The position numbers and the translations under genes were made by a program. Below the pieces are notes generated by a model. That model was not told the origin of the DNA. It searched no databases and was given only the letters and a program-made list of their open reading frames with translations. This document shows positions 9,018 through 18,484 of a DNA stretch of 64,000 bases, one piece after another; within the stretch, counting starts at the first letter, position 1, and every line of letters starts with the position of its first letter. The stretch lies in assembly GCF_000331025.1 (NCBI RefSeq), contig NC_020055.1, positions 62,001 to 126,000 on the forward strand, in the 5' to 3' direction. Origin of the DNA: Maridesulfovibrio hydrothermalis AM13 = DSM 14728. GTDB taxonomy: Bacteria > Desulfobacterota > Desulfovibrionia > Desulfovibrionales > Desulfovibrionaceae.

Positions 9018-12000
9018 CTACTTATCATGCTTGTGCGGGATGCCGAGTAATTCTCGTTTAGCTCTGCCGCGTTCGTACATCCACTTCTGGAACGAATCCA
9101 TGTAAGTGTACACAACCGGAGTCAGGTAGAGGGTCACCACCTGTGAAATAATCAGTCCACCTACGATTGCAAGCCCCATAGGCTGTCTTGCCTGCGCTCC
9201 TGCACCGAGTCCCAGTGCTATAGGCATGGCTCCGGCGATGGCTGCAATGGTGGTCATCATGATCGGTCTGAACCTTTCAAGTGATCCTTTCATTGCCGCT
9301 TCTGCAGGGGAGAGTTTTTCTTTTTCTTCAGCTTCAAGGGCGAAATCGACAACCATAATCGCATTTTTCTTAACTATCCCGATCAGCATAATAACTCCCA
9401 CAATGCCGAAAAGGTCGAGATCTTTTCCAAATAGCGTAAGAGTCAACAGCCCGCCGATTGCAGCTGACGGCAGACCTGATATAATAGTGATCGGATGGAT
9501 ATAACTTTCATACAGAATTCCCAGAATCATGTAGATAACGAATACCGCAATGACCAGCAGGAAAAAAACGCTGGACATGGATTTCTGGAATTCATCAGCT
9601 GTACCCTCAAAGTTTGAGACAATTGTATCAGGAAGAGTGTTCAGTGCAAGAGCGTTAATGGATGATGTAGCATCGCTTAAGGAATAACCGGGAGCTATAT
9701 TAAAGGAATAGGTAACTGAAGGCAGCATGCCGGTATGGTTTACCTGCATGGGGCCGGGTTTTTCTTCGAATGATGCAATTGCATCCAGCCGTATCAAAGC
9801 TCCATCTTTATTTGCCACATGGAGTTTCATGAGGTCGCGCGGATCACGCTGGTTGTAGGGCAGTACTTGCAGGATTACCCAGTACTGGTCAGTATCCCCG
9901 TAAATGGTAGAAGCTTTTCGTTCGGAGTAGGCCGAGTTGAGAGTGTTTTCGATGTCGTGGGCTGTGACTCCATAGAAGGAAGCTTTATCCCGATCAATCT
10001 TTACCCATAGTTCAGGGTTGTTATCCAGTAGATCCGAGGTCACTCCGGTGAGAAACGGAATCTGGCGCATGGCCATTTCAAATTTGGGCGCAATCGAAAA
10101 AAGTTCCATCTGATCAGGAGCCTGTATGGTGTACTGATAAAGGTTTTTAGATGATTTGGCGGTCAATCTGATCATGGGGGGATTTTGAATCCAGCACATA
10201 ATACCCGGATTATTGTTCAGCTTGTACATGAGTGAACGTGCGACTTCATCAGCAGTCATGTCTCGCTCTCCGGGCGGAACCAGCATGGGGAAGATATAGC
10301 CCTGATTCTTGATGGGGGCACCGGCAACCGTGATCAAGCTCTTGATGTTTTTATCAGCCATAAGGATCGGCTCAAGTTCTTTGATATGATCCTTCATGGA
10401 ATTGTATGATATTCCCTGCTTCGCCTGTGCAAATCCCTGACAATAACTCATATCATCAGTCGGTAGAAAGCCTTTCGGAATGGCCATGAAAAAGTGGATG
10501 GTTGCGATAAAAATAAGACCGGCAGCAACCATAGTCATCCTGCGGTGCCGCATGACGAAATGCAACGAGCGGCTGTACATCCGCAACAGGAGATCAAAGA
10601 ATGGATCAGAACCTGAAAGCTTGCTGCCCGGTTTTAAAATGCGGCTGGCAAGCATTGGAGTCATGGTCAGCGATACTAGTCCGGATGCAAGAATTGCTAT
10701 GGTTATGGTCATGGCGAATTCATGAAGGATTCGCCCGATGATACCGGACATATACATGAGCGGGATAAACACAACCGCCAGCGAAAGTGTCATGGAAATA
10801 ATGGTGAAGGTGATTTGTCTGGCTCCGTCAAGGGCTGCTTGATATGGTTTTTTACCCATCTCAAGGTGGCGGACAACGTTTTCAATCATGACCACGGCGT
10901 CATCGACCACAAATCCTACCGAAAGCGTTAAAGCCAGTAACGACAGGGTATCCAGCGAATAGCCCAGCACATACATTATGGCAAAAGTGAAAATGATAGA
11001 TACCGGAACCGCGATGCAGGCAATAAGCGTGGCAGAGAGGTTTTTAAGGAAAAAGAAAATAACGCAGATAACAAAGAAAACTGCCAGCAGCAGGGTGATC
11101 TGCACATCGTCCACAGCTTCTTTGATAGGTTCGGAACGATCATAGAGAACCTTCATATTGATGCCTGCGGGAATCTGCTGTCTGATGGTGGGCAGCATTT
11201 TGATAATTGTGTTGCAGACTTCTATTGTGTTGGATCCGGGCTGTTTTTGAATTGCAATAATGATTGCTCTTTTGCCATCAACCCATGAACCTGATTTGTC
11301 TGACTGGATAGAGTTGATAACCGAACCCACTTCTGAAAGGCGCACGGTTCTGCCGTTCTCGGATTCAAAAATCATGGGCATGAACTCTTCGGCACTTTTA
11401 AGCTGTCCGGTAGATTCAATGGTTACGGACTGTAGCTTATTATCGAGTGTTCCGACAGGTTCTTTAACGTTCTGGGCAGCTATTGCTTTGCGGATATTGT
11501 CAATATTGATGCCGCGTGCAGCAAGTTTCTCGGGATCGACCCGTACTCGTACCGCAAGCTTTGACTCCCCGTAGATTACGACTTTCGAAACTCCGTTGAC
11601 CATGGAAATGGAGTCGGTAAGAAAAGTGGTGGTATATTCATTAACTTTATAGATAGGCATGGAATCTGACCAGATAGCCATGTAAAGCACGGGGTCGTCA
11701 GCCGGATTGACTTTTTCATAATATGGAGGCTGGGGCAGGTCTGATGGTAGATTGCCGCTGGCGCGGGATATTGCAGCCTGCGTATCTGACGCTGCTCCGT
11801 CAATGTTGCGGTCCAGATCAAATTGTAATGTGATCAGAGTCTGGCCTTGAGAGTTTATCGAACTCATGGAGCGAAGTCCCGGAGTGGAGGTGAACTCTTT
11901 CTCAAGCGGGGTGGCAACAGAAGAAGCCATTGTCGAAGGGCTTGCCCCGGGCAGTGAAGCTGTGACTTGAAGCGTAGGAAATTCGACCGCCGGAAGATAG

Positions 12001-12104
12001 CTGACCGGGAGGTTGAAGTACCCGACAATGCCGAAGAAGACCATAGCGATGACTACCAGCATGGTCATTACCGGTCGTTTGATGAACAGTTCAGTAATGT
12101 TCAT
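9018..12104 (-). CDS. RND-family multidrug efflux permease (AcrB/MdtB-like)
   Basis: 1028 residues, the usual size of HAE-1 inner membrane RND pumps. It begins MNITELFIKRPVMTMLVVIA, typical of the MdtB/MdtC and AcrB lineage. The proton-relay pair is present in transmembrane helix 4 (SVGFVVDDAVVMIENVVRH, near residue 400). Twelve helices and two large periplasmic loops are evident. It exports hydrophobic compounds using the proton gradient, as a trimer with the adaptor encoded 2 bp upstream. No outer-membrane channel gene is next to it. Confidence 0.93.
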   Translation of the reverse strand: MNITELFIKRPVMTMLVVIAMVFFGIVGYFNLPVSYLPAVEFPTLQVTASLPGASPSTMASSVATPLEKEFTSTPGLRSMSSINSQGQTLITLQFDLDRNIDGAASDTQAAISRASGNLPSDLPQPPYYEKVNPADDPVLYMAIWSDSMPIYKVNEYTTTFLTDSISMVNGVSKVVIYGESKLAVRVRVDPEKLAARGINIDNIRKAIAAQNVKEPVGTLDNKLQSVTIESTGQLKSAEEFMPMIFESENGRTVRLSEVGSVINSIQSDKSGSWVDGKRAIIIAIQKQPGSNTIEVCNTIIKMLPTIRQQIPAGINMKVLYDRSEPIKEAVDDVQITLLLAVFFVICVIFFFLKNLSATLIACIAVPVSIIFTFAIMYVLGYSLDTLSLLALTLSVGFVVDDAVVMIENVVRHLEMGKKPYQAALDGARQITFTIISMTLSLAVVFIPLMYMSGIIGRILHEFAMTITIAILASGLVSLTMTPMLASRILKPGSKLSGSDPFFDLLLRMYSRSLHFVMRHRRMTMVAAGLIFIATIHFFMAIPKGFLPTDDMSYCQGFAQAKQGISYNSMKDHIKELEPILMADKNIKSLITVAGAPIKNQGYIFPMLVPPGERDMTADEVARSLMYKLNNNPGIMCWIQNPPMIRLTAKSSKNLYQYTIQAPDQMELFSIAPKFEMAMRQIPFLTGVTSDLLDNNPELWVKIDRDKASFYGVTAHDIENTLNSAYSERKASTIYGDTDQYWVILQVLPYNQRDPRDLMKLHVANKDGALIRLDAIASFEEKPGPMQVNHTGMLPSVTYSFNIAPGYSLSDATSSINALALNTLPDTIVSNFEGTADEFQKSMSSVFFLLVIAVFVIYMILGILYESYIHPITIISGLPSAAIGGLLTLTLFGKDLDLFGIVGVIMLIGIVKKNAIMVVDFALEAEEKEKLSPAEAAMKGSLERFRPIMMTTIAAIAGAMPIALGLGAGAQARQPMGLAIVGGLIISQVVTLYLTPVVYTYMDSFQKWMYERGRAKRELLGIPHKHDK

Positions 12105-12106
12105 GA

Positions 12107-13270
12107 CTATTCACCTTTTCCGGTTTGAGTTGTAGCATTCTGGGATTTAAGTTTCTTGATTGCTACGGGAGCGCCGGGGAAAAGCCTGAGCTGTCCATCA
12201 ATAATGATAGTCTCCTGATCCTTAAGACCTTCAGCTATGATATCAATTTTGCCCGATCTGCGGCTAATTGTGACCGGTCGCATTTCAACCGTCTTATTCT
12301 GATTCATAATCCATACGAATTTTCCGTCAGGTCCGGTGCATGTTGCCTGCATGGGAATCTGAACCGCATCTTCTTCAAAAAGTTTGAGTCTGATTTCAAC
12401 ATAATTTCCGGGCCAGAGAATACGGTCCTTATTCTTAAATGTTGCCTGCATCCAGATTGTTCCGGTTTTGGTGTTCACATTGTTATCTATGAAGGTGAGT
12501 TCACCTGTCTCCGGTTTATCAACTCCTTCGCTGATGGCCATGACTTGAAGTGTTGAATCAGCTGAGTATTTCTGTACTTCAGACAGAAATTTCTGCGGCA
12601 GGTAAAAATCAACGGCAATGGGGGAAATCTTATTTATTATAACAAGCTCATCTTTGTTTTCTTCGATGAGATTTCCGGCCGTCGGGTTGATATACCCGGC
12701 AAGGCCGTTGATAGGGGATTTTATGAAACAATAATTGAGGTCATTTTGAGCGTTTTTTAATTTGGCCTGAGTTACTGCAATGGCATCACTGGCGGTTTTC
12801 ATATCCAAACGTTTTTGTTCAAAATTTTCTTCGCTGACAACTTTGCGTTTCATCAAGTCGCGGTAACGGTCGTAGTCGCGTTTAGCCTGTGCATATTTTG
12901 TTACGTTTGAAGCAAGTTCGGCCTTAAGCTGTTCGATGCTTGCCTGGTATGGGGACGGGTCCATAGTAAAAATTTTCTGGCCCTTTTTAACATATTCGCC
13001 ATTGGTTATATATATTTTGCTTAAATATCCTGTGACTCTTGAACGGACAGTGATTGTATCAATTGCTTTAACAACACCGATGGCCGTCAGGTAGTAGGGA
13101 GTGTTTTTAAGTTCAGCCTTACCGATTGTTACCGGCGCCGGAGGTATTTGGTTTTCTACTTTTTTATCATCCCTGCATCCTTGGATATTTAAGCAGACAA
13201 ATATGATTATGGCGGCGTAACTAACAAGTCTGGAAAACTTTGATGCTGTAAACTGTGTGGATGAATTCAT
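12107..13270 (-). CDS. RND efflux periplasmic adaptor (HlyD/AcrA family), lipoprotein
   Basis: 387 residues. The signal segment ends in a lipobox-like NIQGC with Cys 32, so it is probably anchored by lipid like AcrA. It has the barrel-sandwich lipoyl motif VRSRVTGYLSKIYITNGEYV, a coiled-coil hairpin (about 100-170), the second lipoyl half INGLAGYINPTAGNLI, and beta-barrel and membrane-proximal domains. It is first gene of the pump operon, with AAGGAG upstream of its ATG. It bridges the inner-membrane pump to an outer-membrane channel encoded elsewhere. Confidence 0.92.
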   Translation of the reverse strand: MNSSTQFTASKFSRLVSYAAIIIFVCLNIQGCRDDKKVENQIPPAPVTIGKAELKNTPYYLTAIGVVKAIDTITVRSRVTGYLSKIYITNGEYVKKGQKIFTMDPSPYQASIEQLKAELASNVTKYAQAKRDYDRYRDLMKRKVVSEENFEQKRLDMKTASDAIAVTQAKLKNAQNDLNYCFIKSPINGLAGYINPTAGNLIEENKDELVIINKISPIAVDFYLPQKFLSEVQKYSADSTLQVMAISEGVDKPETGELTFIDNNVNTKTGTIWMQATFKNKDRILWPGNYVEIRLKLFEEDAVQIPMQATCTGPDGKFVWIMNQNKTVEMRPVTISRRSGKIDIIAEGLKDQETIIIDGQLRLFPGAPVAIKKLKSQNATTQTGKGE

Positions 13271-13565
13271 TAAAAAAGTCTCCTTGCGCAGCTGATTTTT
13301 GTATAATGTATAGCTTAAAAACTGTATCCTTTAAAGAATATACTACTATTAGAGAATAGATTGTTTTTTTACAGCATAATAGAGTGGATATGGTGAAAAA
13401 TAACTGTTTTTTATTTTGCAGTTTTAACTAAATGTGCATGTTGTTCTGGATTTCAAAAAGACATAAGTGTATTTATTTGTAAAATAACTTGCGTTAAGGG
13501 CTTTTAGAAGGCAAACAGAGGGGGCTTTTTCAATCAAAAACAAAATTCATACAATAGAAATATAT

Positions 13566-15368
13566 ATGCAAGCAGTAAATATAGCTAGAATTCAGTACGT
13601 TGACGGTGTGCGCTTCAGGCGCGGGGTTGTAGCTGCAGCGAGCAGATTAATTGCTAACTCGCCGCATCTTGACGAGATCAATGTTTTTCCTGTTCCTGAC
13701 GGGGATACCGGGGCCAATATGGCCGGAACAATGCGTAACATTGTTCGTTCCACCGGAAACTCGCTTGAGAAATCCATTGAGAAAATGAGCGCACTCATTG
13801 CAGAATCAGCTCTTGACGGAGCTAAAGGAAATTCCGGTGCTATTTTGGCCCAGTTTCTATGCGGTTTTGCCGAGGGGGTTAAAGATCTTCCGAGACTTTC
13901 GCCCGCAGAGTTCGCCAAGGCAGCCTCGCTTGCTGCGCGCAGGTCTTGCGAGGCGATTTCTGATCCCAAGGATGGCACTATTTTGAGCGTCATTAAGGAT
14001 TGGGCCAGCCATCTCCATGCTAATAGTAATAATTACAAAGACTTCCACCACCTCCTTTCTGATTCCCTAGAATACGCCCAGACATCTGTTAAAGCTACCA
14101 CTGAAAAACTTGCAGTACTTAAGACTGCCGGCGTTGTTGATGCCGGAGCACTTGGTTTTGTTTATCTTCTTGAAGGAATCGTCGACTTTCTTGAGAACGG
14201 AAAAATCGAAAAGTGTATTTTGTCTGATGAAAAATCTTCTAAATCATTTTCGGGCGTTCAGGCTAAAGTTGCAGTCGAGGAGCTTGAGTTCAGGTTTTGC
14301 ACCGAGTTTCTGATCAAAGGTGAAAGTATTGATAAAGATGCCGTACGCGGGGCCATAGCCCATATGGGTGACAGTCTTATTGTTGCCGGTATGCCAAATT
14401 CAGTTAAGATTCATATCCATACCAATGACCCTGATGCGGTTGAAAAGATTGTAGCCGGATTTGCTGATGTTGATACGCGTAAGGTTGACGATATGCTGGT
14501 ACAGCATAAGCGTCTTCTTGCAGACGGACGCAAGGTTGGGATCCTGACTGACAGTACATGCGACATTCCTGTTGATATTCAGAAAAAGTATGATATCCGT
14601 GTCGTTCCTATGAGACTTTCTATTGATGGTGAGGAGTTCATCGATCAGGTTACTCTATCATCAAGCGAATTTTATAAAATACTGCCCGGTGCTACCAAGG
14701 CTCTTACTTCACAGCCTTCTCCGGGGGATATGAAAAGAACATACGCAAGCGTCAGTTCTGATTATGAAGATGTTGTTTCGTTGCATGTGGCAAAGGTGCT
14801 AAGCGGAACATTTCAGAATGCTATTACGGTAAGCAGGCCTTTTGATAATGTCTGTGCTCTTGACACCAGACAGCTGTCTGTCGGACTTGGGCTTCCTGTT
14901 CTTGAAGCTGCCCGTGCGGCTCAGCAAGGTGCTACTGCGGCAGAGGTCCGACGCGTTGCTGAAAATGCTATTGCCAACGTTAAAATTTTTGTAACCATTG
15001 ACACTCTTGATTACGCTGTCAGAGGCGGACGCATGAGCAAAGGGCAAGGGTTAATTGCCAAGGTGCTCAACATCAAGCCTATTTTGCAGTTTGCAGAAGA
15101 AGGCAGTCCCCGCGTTGTAGCTAAATCCTTCGGCTACAAGCGTCAGGAGGATGCTCTTATCAAGCTGGTAAGAGAGAACGCATATGGCAAGGGAAATATG
15201 CGCTACGCAATATCCCATGCAGATGCTCCTGAGACTGCTGAAAAATTTACCCGGATTCTTAAAAATGAATTCGGTGTAGAGCCGGAATTCATTACTCAGG
15301 CTTCCCCTGTTCTGGGATTGCACAGCGGGCCTGGAGCATGCGCAGTGGCCTTTATTGTTGATGATTAG
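13566..15368 (+). CDS. Fused DhaL (DAK2) - DegV protein, fatty-acid-kinase-like
   Basis: 600 residues. The N-terminal third is a DAK2/DhaL nucleotide-binding domain with the metal-binding NVFPVPDGDTGANMAG (about 38-53) and SALDGAKGNSGAI. The middle region matches FakA-type proteins. The C-terminus from about 324 is a DegV fold (VGILTDSTCDIP, SGTFQNA, RGGRMSKGQG) that binds fatty acids in FakB. In Firmicutes, FakA and FakB are separate proteins that phosphorylate exogenous fatty acids; here both are in one chain. A role in acyl-phosphate production for phospholipid synthesis is inferred. There is no clear ribosome-binding site before the chosen ATG. A terminator follows. Confidence 0.88.
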   Translation: MQAVNIARIQYVDGVRFRRGVVAAASRLIANSPHLDEINVFPVPDGDTGANMAGTMRNIVRSTGNSLEKSIEKMSALIAESALDGAKGNSGAILAQFLCGFAEGVKDLPRLSPAEFAKAASLAARRSCEAISDPKDGTILSVIKDWASHLHANSNNYKDFHHLLSDSLEYAQTSVKATTEKLAVLKTAGVVDAGALGFVYLLEGIVDFLENGKIEKCILSDEKSSKSFSGVQAKVAVEELEFRFCTEFLIKGESIDKDAVRGAIAHMGDSLIVAGMPNSVKIHIHTNDPDAVEKIVAGFADVDTRKVDDMLVQHKRLLADGRKVGILTDSTCDIPVDIQKKYDIRVVPMRLSIDGEEFIDQVTLSSSEFYKILPGATKALTSQPSPGDMKRTYASVSSDYEDVVSLHVAKVLSGTFQNAITVSRPFDNVCALDTRQLSVGLGLPVLEAARAAQQGATAAEVRRVAENAIANVKIFVTIDTLDYAVRGGRMSKGQGLIAKVLNIKPILQFAEEGSPRVVAKSFGYKRQEDALIKLVRENAYGKGNMRYAISHADAPETAEKFTRILKNEFGVEPEFITQASPVLGLHSGPGACAVAFIVDD

Positions 15369-15414
15369 TATATAGGGCACTAAAACTCGTTTAAGAGTTC
15401 TCAGCACGTTATTT

Positions 15415-15451
15415 AAAACGGGATCAGGTTTTGCCTGATCCCGTTTTTTTT
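15415..15451 (+). terminator. Intrinsic terminator after the DhaL-DegV gene
   Basis: AAAACGGGATCAGG (15415-15428) pairs perfectly with 15434-15447, followed by T-run. Confidence 0.85.
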
Positions 15452-15991
15452 GTGTTTTGGTATGTCTGATTCAGTTTAATCAGGAATAATCGGAAGATTG
15501 TTTGGCCAATCAAAAAAAATGACAACAATGGCAATCTGCCTTCAGTGCAGTATACATTCGAATGTTGCTGGCTGCGGCCCTTGTTTAAAAGGCTGAGGAG
15601 TTCTGGAGTCTGATGGCCGGATGGATGGCTGGTCCGCATCGGGATAAAGAGTCGGTTTTTCATCACTAACACGCAGAATTTTTTATAAAAATGAAAAAAA
15701 ATATTTGTTTTTTATCTTTTGAAAAAATTATTTATCTTTTTTGTATATTTTGTACCCTCTGCTGAAGAAAGATGTTATATGAACCATCAGGCGGATAATG
15801 CTTGGTATTACTGGGTAAGTGTATGTAATTACTCCGGTGCAGGGTGCGTCAATAGAGCTTTTTATTCATTCTCGGAAAATGATTTAGCTAATTATACATA
15901 AATGGAAAAATAGCGTGAATTCCTTGACTTTTCTCTGTTTTAAGCTATGAATATCTCTCACTCTTGGATTCTGGTCGTTTTAACCGAGAAT
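15452..15991. other. Gene-poor intergenic stretch
   Basis: About 540 bp with no reading frame that has a credible start, ribosome-binding site and coding character. A 60-codon frame from TTG at 15719 is discarded as unsupported. There is no strong hairpin or terminator. Confidence 0.6.
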
Positions 15992-16020
15992 TTGAATCAA
16001 GGCTGTTGTATATCAATAAT
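15992..16020 (+). promoter_or_regulatory. Candidate promoter of the amino acid ABC operon
   Basis: TTGAAT (15992-15997), 17-bp spacer, AATAAT (16015-16020), about 70 bp upstream of the ATPase gene. Confidence 0.4.
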
Positions 16021-16088
16021 TCTGGCCTTTTTCACTATAAGAGCCCGTCCTTAGCAATAACCGGTGCGGGAGTTTGGAGTTAAGCATT

Positions 16089-16817
16089 ATGGCGATGATT
16101 GAAATTAAGAATCTCCACAAGTGGTACGGGGATTTTCATGTACTTAAAGGCATCAACGATCACGTAGACAAGGGAGAAGTTCTTGTTATCTGTGGTCCCA
16201 GTGGATCAGGCAAGAGTACTTTTATCCGCTGCATCAATAGACTTGAAGATTACCAGAAAGGTACAATTACTTTTGATGGTATTGACGTTCTTGACAAGAG
16301 TGTAAATATTAATGAGCTGCGTGCCGAAATCGGCATTGTTTTTCAGCAGTTCAACCTTTATCCCCACCTCAGCGTTCTGGAAAACGTCACTCTGGCCCCG
16401 TTAAAAGTCCGCAATACTCCCAAGGCAGAAGCCGAGGAGAGTGCTCTCTATCTTCTGGAGAGAGTCGGTATCCACGATCAGGCGCATAAATATCCAGCAG
16501 AACTTTCGGGTGGACAGCAGCAGCGCGTTGCTATCGCAAGAGCTTTGGCAATGAAACCCAAGGCCATGCTTTTTGATGAACCCACTTCCGCGCTTGATCC
16601 TGAAATGATCAACGAAGTTTTGAATGTAATGAAAGATCTTGCCCGTGAAGGCATGACCATGCTTTGTGTTACCCACGAAATGGGTTTTGCCCGTGAAGTG
16701 GCTGACCGCGTAATTTTCATGGATGGCGGTGAAGTCATTGAACAGGCTCCTCCCGAGGAGTTTTTCAAGAATCCCCGTCACGATAGAACTAAACAGTTTT
16801 TGAAGGAGATTTTGTAG
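16089..16817 (+). CDS. Polar amino acid ABC transporter ATP-binding protein (GlnQ-like)
   Basis: 242 residues from the ATG at 16089, preceded by GGAG; the frame extends upstream to a TTG at 16074 but conservation starts at [12 protein letters not shown]. Walker [10 protein letters not shown] (about 36-44), signature [15 protein letters not shown] (about 139), Walker [13 protein letters not shown] and the switch His in [15 protein letters not shown] are all intact. This is the PAAT class energiser. It is first in an operon with a binding protein and two permeases, importing probably glutamine, glutamate or another polar amino acid. Confidence 0.93.
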   Translation: MAMIEIKNLHKWYGDFHVLKGINDHVDKGEVLVICGPSGSGKSTFIRCINRLEDYQKGTITFDGIDVLDKSVNINELRAEIGIVFQQFNLYPHLSVLENVTLAPLKVRNTPKAEAEESALYLLERVGIHDQAHKYPAELSGGQQQRVAIARALAMKPKAMLFDEPTSALDPEMINEVLNVMKDLAREGMTMLCVTHEMGFAREVADRVIFMDGGEVIEQAPPEEFFKNPRHDRTKQFLKEIL

Positions 16818-16871
16818 CTGTCATTTTAGATGACAGTGTAGATGATAACCTTAAATGCTTTGGAGGAACTG

Positions 16872-17687
16872 ATGAGAAGATTCTCAATCGTGGTTGCGAT
16901 GGTTTTGGCAATGGCTCTTTGCGCGTCTGCTGCAATGGCTGACAAACTGCAGGAAATTAAAGCTCGCGGCGTTCTTGTTTGCGGTGTTAAAGATGCAGTT
17001 GTTCCCTTCGGTTACATTGATGAAGACAGCAAGCAGCTCGTGGGTATGGACATTGATATCTGCAAATACATTGCTGAAAAAATCGGTGTAAAAGCAGAAT
17101 TCAAACCTGTGACTTCCGCTACACGTATCCCTATGATTGTTCAGGGGTCTATCGATCTTGCTGCTGCAACAATGACTCACAAGATTGCCCGTGACGATAC
17201 CATCGACTTCTCTATCACTTACTTCATGGACGGACAGAAACTTCTTGTCAAAAAAGGTTCCGCCATCAAATCTGTTGCTGACCTGAAAGGACATAAAGTC
17301 GGTACTGCAAAAGGTTCTACTTCCGAGCAGAACATCACTAATGTGCAGCCCGATTGTAGAGTTCTTTCTTTCGAAGGTTACCCTCAGGCATTTCTTGCTC
17401 TCAAACAGGGCAAGGTCAAAGCTGTAACAACTGACTCCACCATCCTTCTTGGTCTCAAGAACTCCGATCCTAATCCCGAAAACTGGGAGATCGTAGGTGA
17501 ATTTATTTCTCCTGAGCCTTACGGTCTCGGTCTTCCTGAAAACGAATCCAACTTTCGTGATGCTGTCAACGTGGCTCTCATGGAAATGTGGAAAAGCGGT
17601 GACTACCAGAAAATGTACAACAAGTGGTTCGGTAAAGATACCAATTACTACCTGCCTCTGACTTGGAATATGGAACTTTGGCCTTAG
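16872..17687 (+). CDS. Periplasmic polar amino acid-binding protein
   Basis: 271 residues from the ATG at 16872, chosen because GGAGG lies just upstream and a clean signal peptide (MRRFSIVVAMVLAMALCASA, then AMA-D cleavage) follows. The mature protein is a type-II periplasmic binding fold (SBP_bac_3): GVLVCGVKDAVVPFGYIDE, VGMDIDICKYIAEKIGVK, MTHKIARDDTIDFSITYF, GTAKGSTSEQN. The ARDDTIDFSxxY region is typical of glutamate/aspartate and glutamine binding proteins. Ligand identity is not certain. It sits between the ATPase and the first permease gene, followed by a strong hairpin. Confidence 0.92.
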   Translation: MRRFSIVVAMVLAMALCASAAMADKLQEIKARGVLVCGVKDAVVPFGYIDEDSKQLVGMDIDICKYIAEKIGVKAEFKPVTSATRIPMIVQGSIDLAAATMTHKIARDDTIDFSITYFMDGQKLLVKKGSAIKSVADLKGHKVGTAKGSTSEQNITNVQPDCRVLSFEGYPQAFLALKQGKVKAVTTDSTILLGLKNSDPNPENWEIVGEFISPEPYGLGLPENESNFRDAVNVALMEMWKSGDYQKMYNKWFGKDTNYYLPLTWNMELWP

Positions 17688-17720
17688 CAGGTTAGCTGTT
17701 CAGGGTTATATGAGTAGAAA

Positions 17721-17751
17721 CGGGAGGACTGTGCTTAGCATGGTCCTCCCG
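17721..17751 (+). promoter_or_regulatory. Intergenic hairpin between binding protein and permease genes
   Basis: CGGGAGGAC (17721-17729) pairs with GTCCTCCCG (17743-17751). There is no T-run, so it is not a full terminator. Such hairpins after binding-protein genes commonly protect mRNA or reduce downstream expression. Confidence 0.6.
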
Positions 17752-17770
17752 AAAACAACGGATAAAAGTC

Positions 17771-18472
17771 TTGAATTACCAGTTTGATTGGAATCTAGTT
17801 CTCAGCGGACAATACGGACAATGGATTATCGACGGGGTTAAAATGACCCTGCATATTTCAGCTGTATCTATTGTTTTTACCTTGCTTCTTGGGACTATTG
17901 TCGCTGTTATGCGTATGTCAAAGTTTAAACCGTTTGAGTGGTTCAGCTTTGCGTTTGTCGAATTTTTCCGAAATACACCTTTACTGATTCAGATATTTTT
18001 CTGGTATTTCGGCTCGTATTCAATTCTGCCGGATTCTGTAAATGAGTGGCTGTATGACCATGATTTTGAATTCGCAGCAGGAGTTATTTCTCTTACAGTT
18101 TATACTGCTGCATTCGTTGCAGAGGAAATAAGAGCCGGGATCAACTCAATTCCCAAGAATCAGTTGGAAGCTTCCCGTGCGACCGGGTTGTCTTTTTTGC
18201 AGGCTTACCGCTATGTAATTTTGCCGCAGGCTTTCAGAATTATTATCCCGCCACTTATTTCGCAGTCGCTTAACCTGATTAAGAATTCTTCATTGGTCAT
18301 GACCATCGGTGTTATGGATCTTACCTACATGGCACGTCAGATTGAATCCTATACCTTTCACGGTTTTGAGGCTTTCACTGTCGCTACGCTGATTTATCTG
18401 GCAATATCGTTGATCGTGTCTTTCACCATCAATGCGTATAATAAGCATTTCCTGCTGCAAATTAAATACTAG
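17771..18472 (+). CDS. Polar amino acid ABC transporter permease 1
   Basis: 233 residues from a TTG start (NYQFDWNLVL follows); no in-frame ATG occurs before the conserved region GQWIIDGVKMTLHIS. It is a BPD_transp_1 permease of the HisM/GlnP class with about five helices and the EAA loop EEIRAGINSIPKNQLEASRATG, which contacts the ATPase. FVEFFRNTPLLIQIFFWYF is typical of the family. It pairs with the next gene as a heterodimer, the stop being 12 nt before the following GTG. Confidence 0.92.
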   Translation: MNYQFDWNLVLSGQYGQWIIDGVKMTLHISAVSIVFTLLLGTIVAVMRMSKFKPFEWFSFAFVEFFRNTPLLIQIFFWYFGSYSILPDSVNEWLYDHDFEFAAGVISLTVYTAAFVAEEIRAGINSIPKNQLEASRATGLSFLQAYRYVILPQAFRIIIPPLISQSLNLIKNSSLVMTIGVMDLTYMARQIESYTFHGFEAFTVATLIYLAISLIVSFTINAYNKHFLLQIKY

Positions 18473-18484
18473 GAGTGGCGTCTC

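Noticed and set aside
15694-15768. Short Phe/Cys-rich frame starting MKKNICFLSFEK as a second leader peptide
   Set aside because: Phe codons are scattered, and there is no terminator or complementary arms after it.
15719-15901. 60-codon frame from a TTG in the gap before the amino acid ABC operon
   Set aside because: No ribosome-binding site, no recognisable fold, and composition like the AT-rich intergenic DNA around it.
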